From Ensifer sp. IC4062 (GTDB taxonomy: Bacteria; Pseudomonadota; Alphaproteobacteria; Rhizobiales; Rhizobiaceae), in assembly GCF_020193575.1 (NCBI RefSeq), contig NZ_JADYVD010000049.1, forward strand, positions 1 through 58,024: DNA of 58,024 nt. Reading direction: 5' to 3'. Below, one piece after another: positions 17,118 through 25,349 of this stretch; within the stretch, counting starts at the first letter, position 1; each line of letters starts with the position of its first letter. The position numbers were made by a program, and so were the translations under genes. Under the pieces are notes generated by a model. That model saw nothing but the letters and a program-made list of their open reading frames with translations, was not told the DNA's origin and ran no database searches.

Positions 17118-17765
17118 ATGATCGGGGAGGGTTGGAAGAAGGTGTCCGTGGTGTCGGCAAACGCAGCGCTCATAGGCGGGTTGATCGAGGCCTGTCGCGA
17201 GGTGATTGCCGCCAATGCCGATCATCTGTCGGAACTCGACAGGGCAATCGGCGACGGGGATCACGGCACCAACATGCGTCGTGGCTTGGAGGCGGTCCAC
17301 GCCGAACGAAACCGGCTCGTGCAGCTTCCCTTGCCAAAAGCACTGGAGGAGACCGGCCTCACGCTCGTCATGAGCGTCGGGGGCGCGGCCGGTCCGCTCT
17401 ATGGGACGCTGCTGATCGAGATCGGCCGTCAGTTGGCGGACGCGAACGGACAGATCGACTTTGCAAGCGCGCTTGAGAGTGCCATCGATGCCGTCGCCCG
17501 CCGTGGGCGGGCAAGCCCCGGCGACAAGACGTTGCTCGATGTGCTTTACCCGGTGCATGCCGAAGTGGTAAGGCGCGCGGGATTGGCAGGCATCTGCGAA
17601 GAGGCGGAACGGGCGGCAAGCCTGACTTTCGGGATGAGGGCGATGCGCGGGCGTGCCGCCTTTCTCGGCGACCGGTCGATCGGGCATGTCGATCCGGGCG
17701 CGAGGAGTTGTGCGCTGCTGACGGCGGCGATCTGTCGTTTCTTGGAGGAGCAATGTCCGGCATGA
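17118..17765 (+). CDS. dhaL: Dihydroxyacetone kinase subunit DhaL (nucleotide-binding)
   Basis: A stand-alone DhaL of 215 residues. In PTS-type DHA kinases DhaL holds a tightly bound ADP that is re-phosphorylated by DhaM, then passes the phosphate to the ketose on DhaK. The metal/nucleotide site is LDRAIGDGDHGTNMRRG, with SVGGAAGPLYGT and the GDKTLLDVLYP block conserved. The start is uncertain: ATG 17118 has no ribosome site, while GTG 17142 or 17148 lie behind GGAGGG and GAAGAAGG. It overlaps dhaM by 13 bp, supporting one operon. Confidence 0.92.
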   Translation: MIGEGWKKVSVVSANAALIGGLIEACREVIAANADHLSELDRAIGDGDHGTNMRRGLEAVHAERNRLVQLPLPKALEETGLTLVMSVGGAAGPLYGTLLIEIGRQLADANGQIDFASALESAIDAVARRGRASPGDKTLLDVLYPVHAEVVRRAGLAGICEEAERAASLTFGMRAMRGRAAFLGDRSIGHVDPGARSCALLTAAICRFLEEQCPA

Positions 17766-18160
17766 ACCCGAAATCTGCAAATGTCGGCATCGTCATCGTG
17801 TCGCATTCTCCCCTTATCGCCGAGGGTGCCGCCGACATGGTGCGCCAGATGGTCGGCGATTGCGTGCCGCTCGCCTGGTCGGGCGGCAATGCGGAAGGTG
17901 GGCTCGGCACGCATGCGGCCGGCATATTGGCCGCGATCGAAAGGGCCTGGTCGGATGCCGGAGTAGCCGTCTTCGTCGATCTCGGCGGCGCCGAGACCAA
18001 CAGCGAAATGGCGATCGAAATGCTCGGAGAGCCGCGTTCCCGAAGAGTGATCATTTGCGATGCACCGCTCGTCGAGGGCGCGGTGATGGCCGCGGCCGAA
18101 GCATCGGGCGGAGCGGCTCTCGCCCGCGTCGTGGCGACCGCGGAGGAACTGTCACCGTGA
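17753..18160 (+). CDS. dhaM: DhaM EIIA-type phosphocarrier
   Basis: A 135-residue protein of the mannose-type EIIA fold found at the N-terminus of DhaM. The phosphorylatable residue is H18 (VIVSHSPLIAEG), followed by GGLGTHAAGI and the VFVDLGGAETNSEMA block. It accepts phosphate from HPr and hands it to ADP on DhaL. Unlike E. coli DhaM, which is fused to HPr and part of EI, here the HPr and EI parts are separate downstream genes. GGAGGAG lies directly upstream of the chosen ATG, inside dhaL. The stop overlaps the HPr start. Confidence 0.92.
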   Translation: MSGMNPKSANVGIVIVSHSPLIAEGAADMVRQMVGDCVPLAWSGGNAEGGLGTHAAGILAAIERAWSDAGVAVFVDLGGAETNSEMAIEMLGEPRSRRVIICDAPLVEGAVMAAAEASGGAALARVVATAEELSP

Positions 18161-18504
18161 TGGACAACAGGCCGCGACGGAAAGCGACGGAGGCAGTCGA
18201 CACGCACGGTTACTGCCAGGCAGAGATCGAGGTGACGCACGGCTTCGGGCTGCATGCCCGTCCGTCGGTCATCTTCACGCGGCTCGCGAAGTCGTTTCCC
18301 TGCACGATCGAGATCGAGGTCAACGACAGCCATGTGTGGCTGAACGGAAAGAGCATCGTCAAGATCATGGGGGCGAGGATCCGAAGGGGCTCGATTCTGA
18401 AAATCCGAGCCCGAGGCTTACGCGCGGCCGAAGCGATCCATGCGCTCAAGGCGTTCGTCGAGCGCGACTTTGATGAAGAAAAGAAGCATGGCCGAAACGC
18501 TTGA
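18160..18504 (+). CDS. HPr phosphocarrier dedicated to the DHA kinase system
   Basis: A 114-residue HPr with about 20 extra N-terminal residues. The phosphorylation site is H32 in FGLHARPS and the regulatory serine block is NGKSIVKIMG. In alphaproteobacteria HPr usually serves only the regulatory nitrogen PTS, with an HPr kinase. This operon copy, wedged between dhaM and enzyme I, is most simply dedicated to DHA kinase. ATG 18160 overlaps the dhaM stop; an in-frame GTG lies at 18157. It overlaps the EI start by 17 bp. Confidence 0.92.
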   Translation: MDNRPRRKATEAVDTHGYCQAEIEVTHGFGLHARPSVIFTRLAKSFPCTIEIEVNDSHVWLNGKSIVKIMGARIRRGSILKIRARGLRAAEAIHALKAFVERDFDEEKKHGRNA

Positions 18505-20089
18505 AATCACCGGGGTCTCCGCCTCTCCGGGCGTCGCGGTCGGGCCCGTCCACCTCGCCGCCGATGCTACGGCGGAGGCGCTTGCGCTCGGCGATACGGT
18601 GGCCGCGGAGGGCGGCAAGCTGCGGCAGGCCGTCGCCACCGCCCTCGCGGAGCTCGAGGCTCTCGCGGATCGTTCGGACGAGGAGAGCGCCGGCATTCTC
18701 GATTTCCAGATTGAGATGCTGCTCGATCCGGCTCTCGTCGAAATGGCTGAGGACCGGATCGTCGCCGGCGATGGCGCCGCACTCGCTTGGTTTGTGGCGC
18801 TCAACGACTATATTGCTGGTATCGAGGATGCACCCGACGAGCAGCTCCGCGCCCGCGCGGTCGACATCGTCGACATACGCAACCGCGTCCTCGGCGCGCT
18901 GACCGGCCGCCCGCTGGAGGACTTCGCGCCGGGTTCGGTTTTTGTCGGCAAGGACCTCGAGCCGAGCCTCTTCCTTCAGCATGATTGGACCGCCGGCGGT
19001 GGCATTGTCCTCTTCGAAGGCAGCGTTTCCAGCCATGTGGCAATGCTCGCCCGCAGCCGTTCGGTGCCCATGCTGGTGGCGACGGGGCGGTTCGAAGTCG
19101 CCGCCGGAGCTCGCGTGCTCGTCAATGCGACTGGCGGCCGCGTGGTTGTCGCGCCTGAAGATCAGCAGATTCATGAGGCGCGGTCGAGAGCAACCGAGGC
19201 AAGACCAGCTGCTCCGTCTCGAGCCGGCGGCGTGATCGAGACCGTCGACGGGATTGCGACCCGCCTGTCGGCGATCGTCAATCATCCGTCTGAGCTCAAA
19301 TCCATCGACCCCTCGTCCGTCGCGGGCATCGGCCTGATGCGGACGGACTTTTTGGGCAATGTCTTCAATCAGGAAAGGCATTACGACATTTATAGGCAGG
19401 CGCTGGACTGGGCAGGTGATGCGCCGGTGATTGTGCGCATGTTAGATCTTGGCGGCGACAAGATGGAGTTGGGCGTCGGGGCCAAGGAGAGCGAAGCGTT
19501 CCTGGGACGACGAGGCATCCGGCTGCTTCTGGCGCTTCCGGAAATAGCCCGCCTGCAGGCGCGCGCCCTGTTGCGGGCAGCGGCGCACGGCAATCTCGGC
19601 GTCCTGCTGCCAATGATTACTGTGCCGGAGGAACTGGATGCGATGCGGATCATCTTCGAAGAGGAGACGACCGCGCTTGGAAAAAAGGGGGTGCAAACGC
19701 GCATGCCGGAGATCGGCATGATGGTGGAGGTCCCAGCGGCGGCGCTGATGCTCGATCGTTTTTCGCGGTCGGACTTCTTCTCCTTCGGGACAAACGACCT
19801 GGCGCAATACCTTGCGGCGGCCGCAAGGGACGACCAAAGCGTCGCCGCACTTTACGGCGCCGCCACGCCGGCGGTCTTGAGGGTAATTGCGCAGGGCGTA
19901 GCGCTTGCCGAGGCTATGAAAAAACCGATCGGGATCTGCGGCGAGATGGCCTCCGACCGCCGGCATATACCGGCGCTCATGGCTGCGGGCCTTCGCCATT
20001 TCTCGGTGGCGCCCAATCGCTTGGCGGACATAAGATCCACAATCGGCCGCATGTACTCGGACGGCCGGGCCGCGCCGGAGATGAAATGA
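18488..20089 (+). CDS. PEP-protein phosphotransferase (enzyme I) dedicated to the DHA kinase system
   Basis: A 533-residue enzyme I, which takes phosphate from phosphoenolpyruvate and passes it to HPr. The phosphohistidine is H183 in SVSSHVAMLARS, close to the E. coli position. The PEP-binding C-domain shows GLMRTDFLG, MLDLGGDK, SFGTNDLAQY and the active-site Cys in GICGEMASD. No GAF domain is present, so it is not the PtsP (nitrogen PTS) type. An in-frame ATG at 18473 is an alternative start. The next gene begins at the base after its stop. Confidence 0.93.
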   Translation: MAETLEITGVSASPGVAVGPVHLAADATAEALALGDTVAAEGGKLRQAVATALAELEALADRSDEESAGILDFQIEMLLDPALVEMAEDRIVAGDGAALAWFVALNDYIAGIEDAPDEQLRARAVDIVDIRNRVLGALTGRPLEDFAPGSVFVGKDLEPSLFLQHDWTAGGGIVLFEGSVSSHVAMLARSRSVPMLVATGRFEVAAGARVLVNATGGRVVVAPEDQQIHEARSRATEARPAAPSRAGGVIETVDGIATRLSAIVNHPSELKSIDPSSVAGIGLMRTDFLGNVFNQERHYDIYRQALDWAGDAPVIVRMLDLGGDKMELGVGAKESEAFLGRRGIRLLLALPEIARLQARALLRAAAHGNLGVLLPMITVPEELDAMRIIFEEETTALGKKGVQTRMPEIGMMVEVPAAALMLDRFSRSDFFSFGTNDLAQYLAAAARDDQSVAALYGAATPAVLRVIAQGVALAEAMKKPIGICGEMASDRRHIPALMAAGLRHFSVAPNRLADIRSTIGRMYSDGRAAPEMK

Positions 20090-20500
20090 ATGTCGCGCGA
20101 GACGGTTGAAGACCCCATCATCGCCTACAAGACGATCCTGGCGCAGATCATCGACAATCGGCCGTCGGGAACCCGCCAGCGGCTCGCCGCAGCACTCGGC
20201 AAGCATCGCAGCTTTGTGACGCAGGTGACAAGTCCAGCCTATTCCACCCCGCTGCCGGCGCGTCACCTCGCGACGATCTTCCGTGTCTGCCACTTCAGCC
20301 CGGGCGAGCAGGAGCGCTTCCTTCAGGCCTATCAGTCCGCGCACCCCGGCAAGCTTCCGGATTTCGGAAGCGCGGAGAAGCTGCGCCAGCTCTCGCTGAT
20401 CGTTCCCGATCTCGGCGACGAAAAGAAGAACCGCCTGTTCGACGAGGCGATCGAGGAACTCGTCCGGAACATGGCGAAACTGGTCGGAACGATGGATTAG
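20090..20500 (+). CDS. Small HTH-like protein in the DHA kinase operon
   Basis: A 136-residue soluble protein starting on the base after the EI stop. Residues 10-75 look like a lambda-repressor-type helix-turn-helix (QRLAAALGKHRSFVTQVTSP: the first helix with a conserved Ala, the turn, then a recognition helix). The C-terminal half is acidic and helical, ending in FDEAIEELVRNMAKLVG. It is plausibly the local regulator of the kinase/importer genes, perhaps responding to PTS phosphorylation. I do not recognise a named family beyond a putative HTH regulator. Confidence 0.7.
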   Translation: MSRETVEDPIIAYKTILAQIIDNRPSGTRQRLAAALGKHRSFVTQVTSPAYSTPLPARHLATIFRVCHFSPGEQERFLQAYQSAHPGKLPDFGSAEKLRQLSLIVPDLGDEKKNRLFDEAIEELVRNMAKLVGTMD

Positions 20501-20548
20501 AGGGTCGCGATGTGTTTCAGTACATCGCTGCCCCGGCGAGACCCTCTA
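20498..20548 (+). other. Nested stem-loop in the intergenic region before dhaK
   Basis: TAGAGGGTC (20498-20506) pairs perfectly with GACCCTCTA (20540-20548). Inside it GCGATGT (20507-20513) pairs with ACATCGC (20522-20528), giving 16 bp of stem with an 11-nt bulge on the 3' arm. It begins at the stop codon of the preceding gene. No U-run follows, so it may be a processing, attenuation or RNA-binding element rather than a terminator. Confidence 0.6.
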
Positions 20549-20643
20549 AGCTGGAGTCCGATCGAGGGCACCCGGTGGCGAGATTGGAGCGTTGCTGCGA
20601 TTTTGCGCTGGACAGGAGGGCACGACGTCGTGGGAGGGGCACG

Positions 20644-21639
20644 ATGAAGAAATTCATGAACCGAGCGGAGACGCTGGTCGCTGAAAGCCTCGCGGGCTTC
20701 GTCGCGGCCCACGAACGGCTGGTCGCTTTCGGAACCGATAGGAAATTCGTTCGCCGCCGCAGTCTTTGTCCGGGTAAGGTCGCGCTCATTTCCGGCGGCG
20801 GCGCCGGGCACGAGCCGATGCATGTAGGCTTTGTCGGGAAAGGTATGCTGGACGCTGCCTGCACCGGACATGTCTTCACCTCTCCGACGCCGGACCAGAT
20901 CATTGCCGCGATCCGGGAAACCGACGGCGGCGAGGGGTGTCTGCTCATCGTCAAGAATTATGACGGCGACGTCATGAATTTCGAAATGGCCGCCGAGCTC
21001 GCGGCGGCGGAGCATCGGATCGGCACCGTGATCGTGCGCGACGACGTAAATCTCAGCGGGTCGAAGCGCAGCCAAGGCAGAAGAGGCGTTGCGGGAACCC
21101 TGGTGGTCGAGAAGCTGCTTGGAGCGGCGGCGGAGGCCGGCTGGCGGCTCGACGACCTGAGCGCGCTTGGTGAGGACCTAAACGGCCGCATTCGCACCAT
21201 AGGGGTGTCGCTCAGCGGTGTCACCGTACCCGACACGGAGCGGGAGACCTTCGTGCTCAACGAAGACGAAATGGAGATGGGCGTCGGAATTCACGGAGAG
21301 CCGGGCCGTGCACGGGTCAAATTCGCGACCGCCGACGAAATCGTGGAAACGATGCTCGAGGCGATCTTGAGCGATCTGGCGCCGGACCGGAGCGACAAGC
21401 TGCTCCTCTTCATCAACGGCTTCGGTGGCACGCCAGTATCGGAGCTCTACCTCGCTTACAATTCCGCCCGAGCGCGGTTTGCGCGCCTGGGCGTCACGGT
21501 TGCCCGGTCGCTGGTCGGAACCTATGTCACCTCCCTGGATATGGCGGGCCTCTCAATTACCTCCGCGCGCCTCGAGGAACGAGAGCTCTCCTTGTGGGAC
21601 GCGCTGGTCGACACGGCGGCACTGCGCTGGGGACGCTGA
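20644..21639 (+). CDS. dhaK: Dihydroxyacetone kinase subunit DhaK (ketose-binding)
   Basis: A 331-residue stand-alone DhaK. The ketose-binding loop is LISGGGAGHEPMHVGFVGKG and the covalent-binding histidine H217 lies in GVGIHGEPG, with LFINGFGGTP and GTYVTSLDMAG blocks near the end. It lacks a DhaL domain and so should pair with the separate DhaL upstream, powered by DhaM, HPr and EI. A strong GGGAGGGG ribosome site (20632-20639) fixes the start and a 12-bp palindrome CACGACGTCGTG precedes it. It differs clearly from the fusion kinase upstream, so the two probably act on different substrates or under different energy states. Confidence 0.92.
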   Translation: MKKFMNRAETLVAESLAGFVAAHERLVAFGTDRKFVRRRSLCPGKVALISGGGAGHEPMHVGFVGKGMLDAACTGHVFTSPTPDQIIAAIRETDGGEGCLLIVKNYDGDVMNFEMAAELAAAEHRIGTVIVRDDVNLSGSKRSQGRRGVAGTLVVEKLLGAAAEAGWRLDDLSALGEDLNGRIRTIGVSLSGVTVPDTERETFVLNEDEMEMGVGIHGEPGRARVKFATADEIVETMLEAILSDLAPDRSDKLLLFINGFGGTPVSELYLAYNSARARFARLGVTVARSLVGTYVTSLDMAGLSITSARLEERELSLWDALVDTAALRWGR

Positions 21640-21814
21640 TCGGCTATCCGCCGTGGGCGGTGGACCCAACAACATCTGCCGCCCGCAAGCGCATGAAAGG
21701 TCCAGGTGAGTGAAGAGCACTGACGTCATTTTCGGATGTCGTGCATGCCCTTCCGGCGTTCCGCTAGCGGCGCAAATCAGACTCACCATATGGGCTTCTG
21801 CAGGAGGCGTTGTG

Positions 21815-22726
21815 CTATCGCTCGAAGGGTTCGCCGAGCGAGGCGACGCCGTTCAGCTTCAGCAGGCGGCGGTCTGCCGAAATGACGCCGAGCACGATGA
21901 TCGTGACGAGATAGGGCAAGCTCGCAAGCACTTGTGACGGAACGTCCAGTCCAGTCGCCTGGGCTGCGAGTCCCATCAGGGATACTGCGCCGAAGAGGCA
22001 TGCCCCCAGGAAGATCCGGCCGGTCAGCCACGTCCCGAAGACGACAAGTGCGATTGCGATCCAGCCACGTCCGGCGATCATCCCATCGGCCCAAAGTGGG
22101 GTGTAGACCACCGCCGCATAGGCGCCGGCGAAGCCTGCCATCGTCCCGCCAAATGCGACGGCGGCGAAGCGAACGGCGATGACCGAATGGCCAATGGCGT
22201 GCGCCGCCTTGGGGTTCTCGCCAATGGCCCGGATGACGAGACCGACCTTCGTGTAGGCAAACATCACCCAGATGGCGAGGGTCGCGGCAAGGGACAACCA
22301 GACGACGACGTCCTGAGTGAACAGACGGCCGACCAGCGGGATTTCCGAAAGCCATGGCAAGGCAAGCTTCGGGACCCCTTTAACCGTGAGGCTTTCATAG
22401 GACTTGCCGAAAAGCGCCGAAAGACCTTGGCCGAGGATACCCATGGCAAGACCTGTCGCAACCTGGTTCGCCCGAAATCCGAGCGCGCTGACGGCGAAAA
22501 CGAGGGAAAGGACGGCGCTGCCGAGACCGGCGGCGACGAAACCCAAAAGATGTCCCCCGCCATGATAGACGGTGATGAAGGCGAGCACCGCACCGAACGC
22601 CATCAAGCCCTCCACGCCGAGGTTGAGAACCCCGGCTCGCTCGACCACCATCTCGCCGAGAGCCGCAAGCAGAAACGGTGTCGCAGCGGCGAGCATGCCG
22701 GCGAGAATGAACTCGATGGCGTTCAT
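21815..22726 (-). CDS. BMP-type ABC importer permease 2 (purine nucleoside type)
   Basis: A 303-residue permease of the branched-chain-type (BPD_transp_2) family found with BMP binding proteins, e.g. nucleoside importers NupQ/YufQ. The signature ERAGVLNLGVEGLMAFGA early in the protein and the GENPKAAHAIG loop are typical, and about eight to nine hydrophobic segments are visible. Its start overlaps the stop of the preceding permease by 4 bp. It is the last gene of the eight-gene purine operon. Confidence 0.9.
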   Translation of the reverse strand: MNAIEFILAGMLAAATPFLLAALGEMVVERAGVLNLGVEGLMAFGAVLAFITVYHGGGHLLGFVAAGLGSAVLSLVFAVSALGFRANQVATGLAMGILGQGLSALFGKSYESLTVKGVPKLALPWLSEIPLVGRLFTQDVVVWLSLAATLAIWVMFAYTKVGLVIRAIGENPKAAHAIGHSVIAVRFAAVAFGGTMAGFAGAYAAVVYTPLWADGMIAGRGWIAIALVVFGTWLTGRIFLGACLFGAVSLMGLAAQATGLDVPSQVLASLPYLVTIIVLGVISADRRLLKLNGVASLGEPFER

Positions 22727-23823
22727 GGCTCACTCCGGTACGCGGCACGGCGCCATTCGAGGCGGTACCGCACGAAGGCGACGGCGATGAGGTAGAAGAG
22801 AAGGAGGCTGCCTTGGAAGACGCGGACCGCGGCGATCGGCAGGTTTGCCGATACCATGGCATTGTCTCCGCCGATGTAGAGGGCAGCCATGAACAGCGCG
22901 GAAGCAACGATGCCGATCGGATGCAGGCCGCCGAGATAAGCAACGATAATGGCCGCATAGCCATAACCAGTCGAGATCGAGCGCTGCAACTGGCCGAGGG
23001 GACCGGCGACCTCGGCTGCGCCGGCGAGGCCGGCGGCGCAGCCGCCGATGAGAAGGGAAAGCCAGATCGCCCAGCCTTCATTGAAGCCGGCATAGCGGGC
23101 GGCACGCGGCGCGAGGCCCCCGACCTGGAGCCTGTAGCCGATGAAGCTCTTCTGCATGAAGATCCACGCCGCCACCGACAGGGCGAGCGTCAACAGCAGC
23201 GAGAGGTTGACACGAGTGCTGGGGATGAGGATCGGCACCATCGCGTCATTCTGGAACATCACCGACTGGGGAAAGTTGAAGCCGTTGGGATCCTTCCAGG
23301 GACCAAGGAGCAGGTAGTTGAGGAACTGCGCGGCAACGAGGCTCAGCATCAGGGACACGAGGATTTCGTTCGCATTGAGCCTGACGCGCCAGAAGGCGGC
23401 GATCGACGCCCACAGCGCGCCCCCGAGAGCGCCTAGGAGCAGCATCACAGGCCAGATCCATTGACCTGCTGCCTGCGGAAACCATACCGGGATGGCGGAG
23501 GCGAATATCGCGCCCAGAATGAACTGACCCTCGGCACCAATGTTGAAGACCTTCGCGCGAAAGCCGATTGCGAGGCCCTGTGCAATGAGGAGGAGGGGCC
23601 CCGTCTTCAGCAGCACCTCCGAGAACGACGCCCAGGACAGGAACGGCTCGAGAAGCATCGCGTACATAACGGCGACTGGATCCCGGCCCATCAGGACGTA
23701 GAGTCCGAGATTGAGAACGGTCGCCACGACCAGGGCGACTGGGGGCGCAAGGAGCGTCGCTGCAAGCGAGGCGCGCTCGCGGCGGGTTAGGGTGGGAAGG
23801 AAGGCTGCGGAGAAAGCGCTCAT
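22723..23823 (-). CDS. BMP-type ABC importer permease 1 (purine nucleoside type)
   Basis: A 366-residue permease of the NupP/YufP type, longer than its partner because of an extra N-terminal helix. The diagnostic FRAKVFNIGAEGQFILGAIFA block and LNANEILVSLMLS follow the usual order. It would form the heterodimeric channel with the downstream permease. The start overlaps the ATPase stop (ATGA) and the end overlaps the next permease by 4 bp. Confidence 0.92.
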   Translation of the reverse strand: MSAFSAAFLPTLTRRERASLAATLLAPPVALVVATVLNLGLYVLMGRDPVAVMYAMLLEPFLSWASFSEVLLKTGPLLLIAQGLAIGFRAKVFNIGAEGQFILGAIFASAIPVWFPQAAGQWIWPVMLLLGALGGALWASIAAFWRVRLNANEILVSLMLSLVAAQFLNYLLLGPWKDPNGFNFPQSVMFQNDAMVPILIPSTRVNLSLLLTLALSVAAWIFMQKSFIGYRLQVGGLAPRAARYAGFNEGWAIWLSLLIGGCAAGLAGAAEVAGPLGQLQRSISTGYGYAAIIVAYLGGLHPIGIVASALFMAALYIGGDNAMVSANLPIAAVRVFQGSLLLFYLIAVAFVRYRLEWRRAAYRSEP

Positions 23824-25346
23824 ACCAGGACCGTCTGGGCAGAAGTGGTATGTGCGCCGATCATGTATCGTCCTATCTCCTCAGGCCGCGTTTCCCGTGT
23901 GTCGAGCGGCGGGCTGAGCGTACCGTGGTGTAGCACCTGGATCGAATCGCAGAGTTCGAAAAGCTCCTCGAGTTCCTCGGAAATGACGAGGATGGCCATG
24001 CCCTCGTTGCGCAGCGTGACGAGCCGCGTGCGGACAGCGGAAGCGGCGCCAACGTCGACGCCCCAGGTCGGCTGGGCCACGAAAAGCAGTTTCGGGGAGA
24101 GCATGATCTCGCGGCCGACGATGAATTTCTGCAGATTGCCGCCAGAAAGCGCGCCGGCCTCCACATCCGGGCCGGGCCCGCGGACATCGTATTGGCGGAT
24201 GCACTCGTTGGCGAACGCCGTCGCCTTCGCCTTGTCGATGAGGCCGTGTCTGCGAAGGCCGAGCCGATGCGCCGTCAGCAGGCCGTTGAGGACGAGCGAC
24301 ATTTCGGGTACGGCGCCGCGTCCGAGCCTGTCTTCGGGAACGAAAGCGAATCCAAGCTGCCTGCGGGCAGCCGCGCCGAGCGTTCCCGCGTCCTTTCCCA
24401 TCATGAAAATCCGATCGCGCAGTTCTCGCGGCAGGATCGTTTCGCCGGATATCAACGCGGCAAGCTCGCTTTGCCCGTTGCCCGAAATCCCGGCTATTCC
24501 GAGGATTTCGCCGGCACGCACCGTGAGGCTGATATCGGAGAGCGGCATGGCAAAAGGGTCGTTCGGCCGGTAGTCGAGGCCGATGATCTCTAGGCGCTTC
24601 TCGCCCCTAGACTGGGGAAGTGCCGGCGTCGGTTCCGGCATATCGCGGCCGATCATCATGCGGGCAAGGTCATGCGCATCATGCTCGCGCGGGTCCACAT
24701 GGCCGGTGACGCGCCCGCCGCGAAGGATGGTCGCCCTGTCGCAGATCGACCGAATTTCCTCGAGCTTGTGGGAGATGAACAGGATGGAAACGCCGCCATC
24801 GCGCAGGCGACGCAAGGTGTCGAAGAGCATGTCCACCGATTGCGGCGGCAGGACGGAGGTCGGTTCGTCGAGGACCAGCAACCTCGGATTGGTCATCAGG
24901 CATCTGATGATCTCCACCCGCTGCCGCTCGCCGACGGAAAGCGCATGGACATGGGCAAGCGGATCGACCTGGAGACCGAAGTCGCGTCCGAGCGTCCGGA
25001 TGCGTTGCGTGAGGTCGGCTTTCCGACCGGGAACGACCAGCTGGATGTTCTCCACGACCGTCAGGGTCTCGAAGAGCGAGAAGTGCTGGAAGACCATGCC
25101 GATCCCCTGGCGCCTCGCCTCCGCAGGGGAGGCAAGGCTCAAAGGCTGTCCGTCCCAGACGACGGTCCCGCCGTCCGGTTGCTCGACGCCGTAGACCAGC
25201 TTCATCAGCGTCGATTTGCCCGCCCCGTTCTCTCCGAGGATCGCATGGATCGACTGCGGGGCCACGTCCAGATCGATATCCTGATTGGCTCTAATCTGGC
25301 CGTAGCTTTTGGAAATGCCGCGGAGCGACAGCAAGGGCGCGGTCAT
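23820..25346 (-). CDS. BMP-type ABC importer ATPase (two nucleotide-binding domains)
   Basis: A 508-residue fused double ATPase of the NupO/RbsA type. Domain 1 has Walker A GENGAGKSTLM, signature ALSVGERQRVEI and Walker B LLVLDEPTSVL. Domain 2 has the usual degenerate Walker A GISGNGQSEL and signature ALSGGNLQKFIVGRE. This one-active-site layout is normal in the family. It would drive import of the ligand bound by the BMP protein encoded 3 bp upstream. Confidence 0.93.
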   Translation of the reverse strand: MTAPLLSLRGISKSYGQIRANQDIDLDVAPQSIHAILGENGAGKSTLMKLVYGVEQPDGGTVVWDGQPLSLASPAEARRQGIGMVFQHFSLFETLTVVENIQLVVPGRKADLTQRIRTLGRDFGLQVDPLAHVHALSVGERQRVEIIRCLMTNPRLLVLDEPTSVLPPQSVDMLFDTLRRLRDGGVSILFISHKLEEIRSICDRATILRGGRVTGHVDPREHDAHDLARMMIGRDMPEPTPALPQSRGEKRLEIIGLDYRPNDPFAMPLSDISLTVRAGEILGIAGISGNGQSELAALISGETILPRELRDRIFMMGKDAGTLGAAARRQLGFAFVPEDRLGRGAVPEMSLVLNGLLTAHRLGLRRHGLIDKAKATAFANECIRQYDVRGPGPDVEAGALSGGNLQKFIVGREIMLSPKLLFVAQPTWGVDVGAASAVRTRLVTLRNEGMAILVISEELEELFELCDSIQVLHHGTLSPPLDTRETRPEEIGRYMIGAHTTSAQTVLV

Positions 25347-25349
25347 GGT

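Noticed and set aside
21640..21814. Possible bidirectional terminator between dhaK and the last purine permease gene
   Set aside because: Only short symmetries (for example CCGCTAGCGG at 21761-21770) and no T-run; no convincing hairpin.
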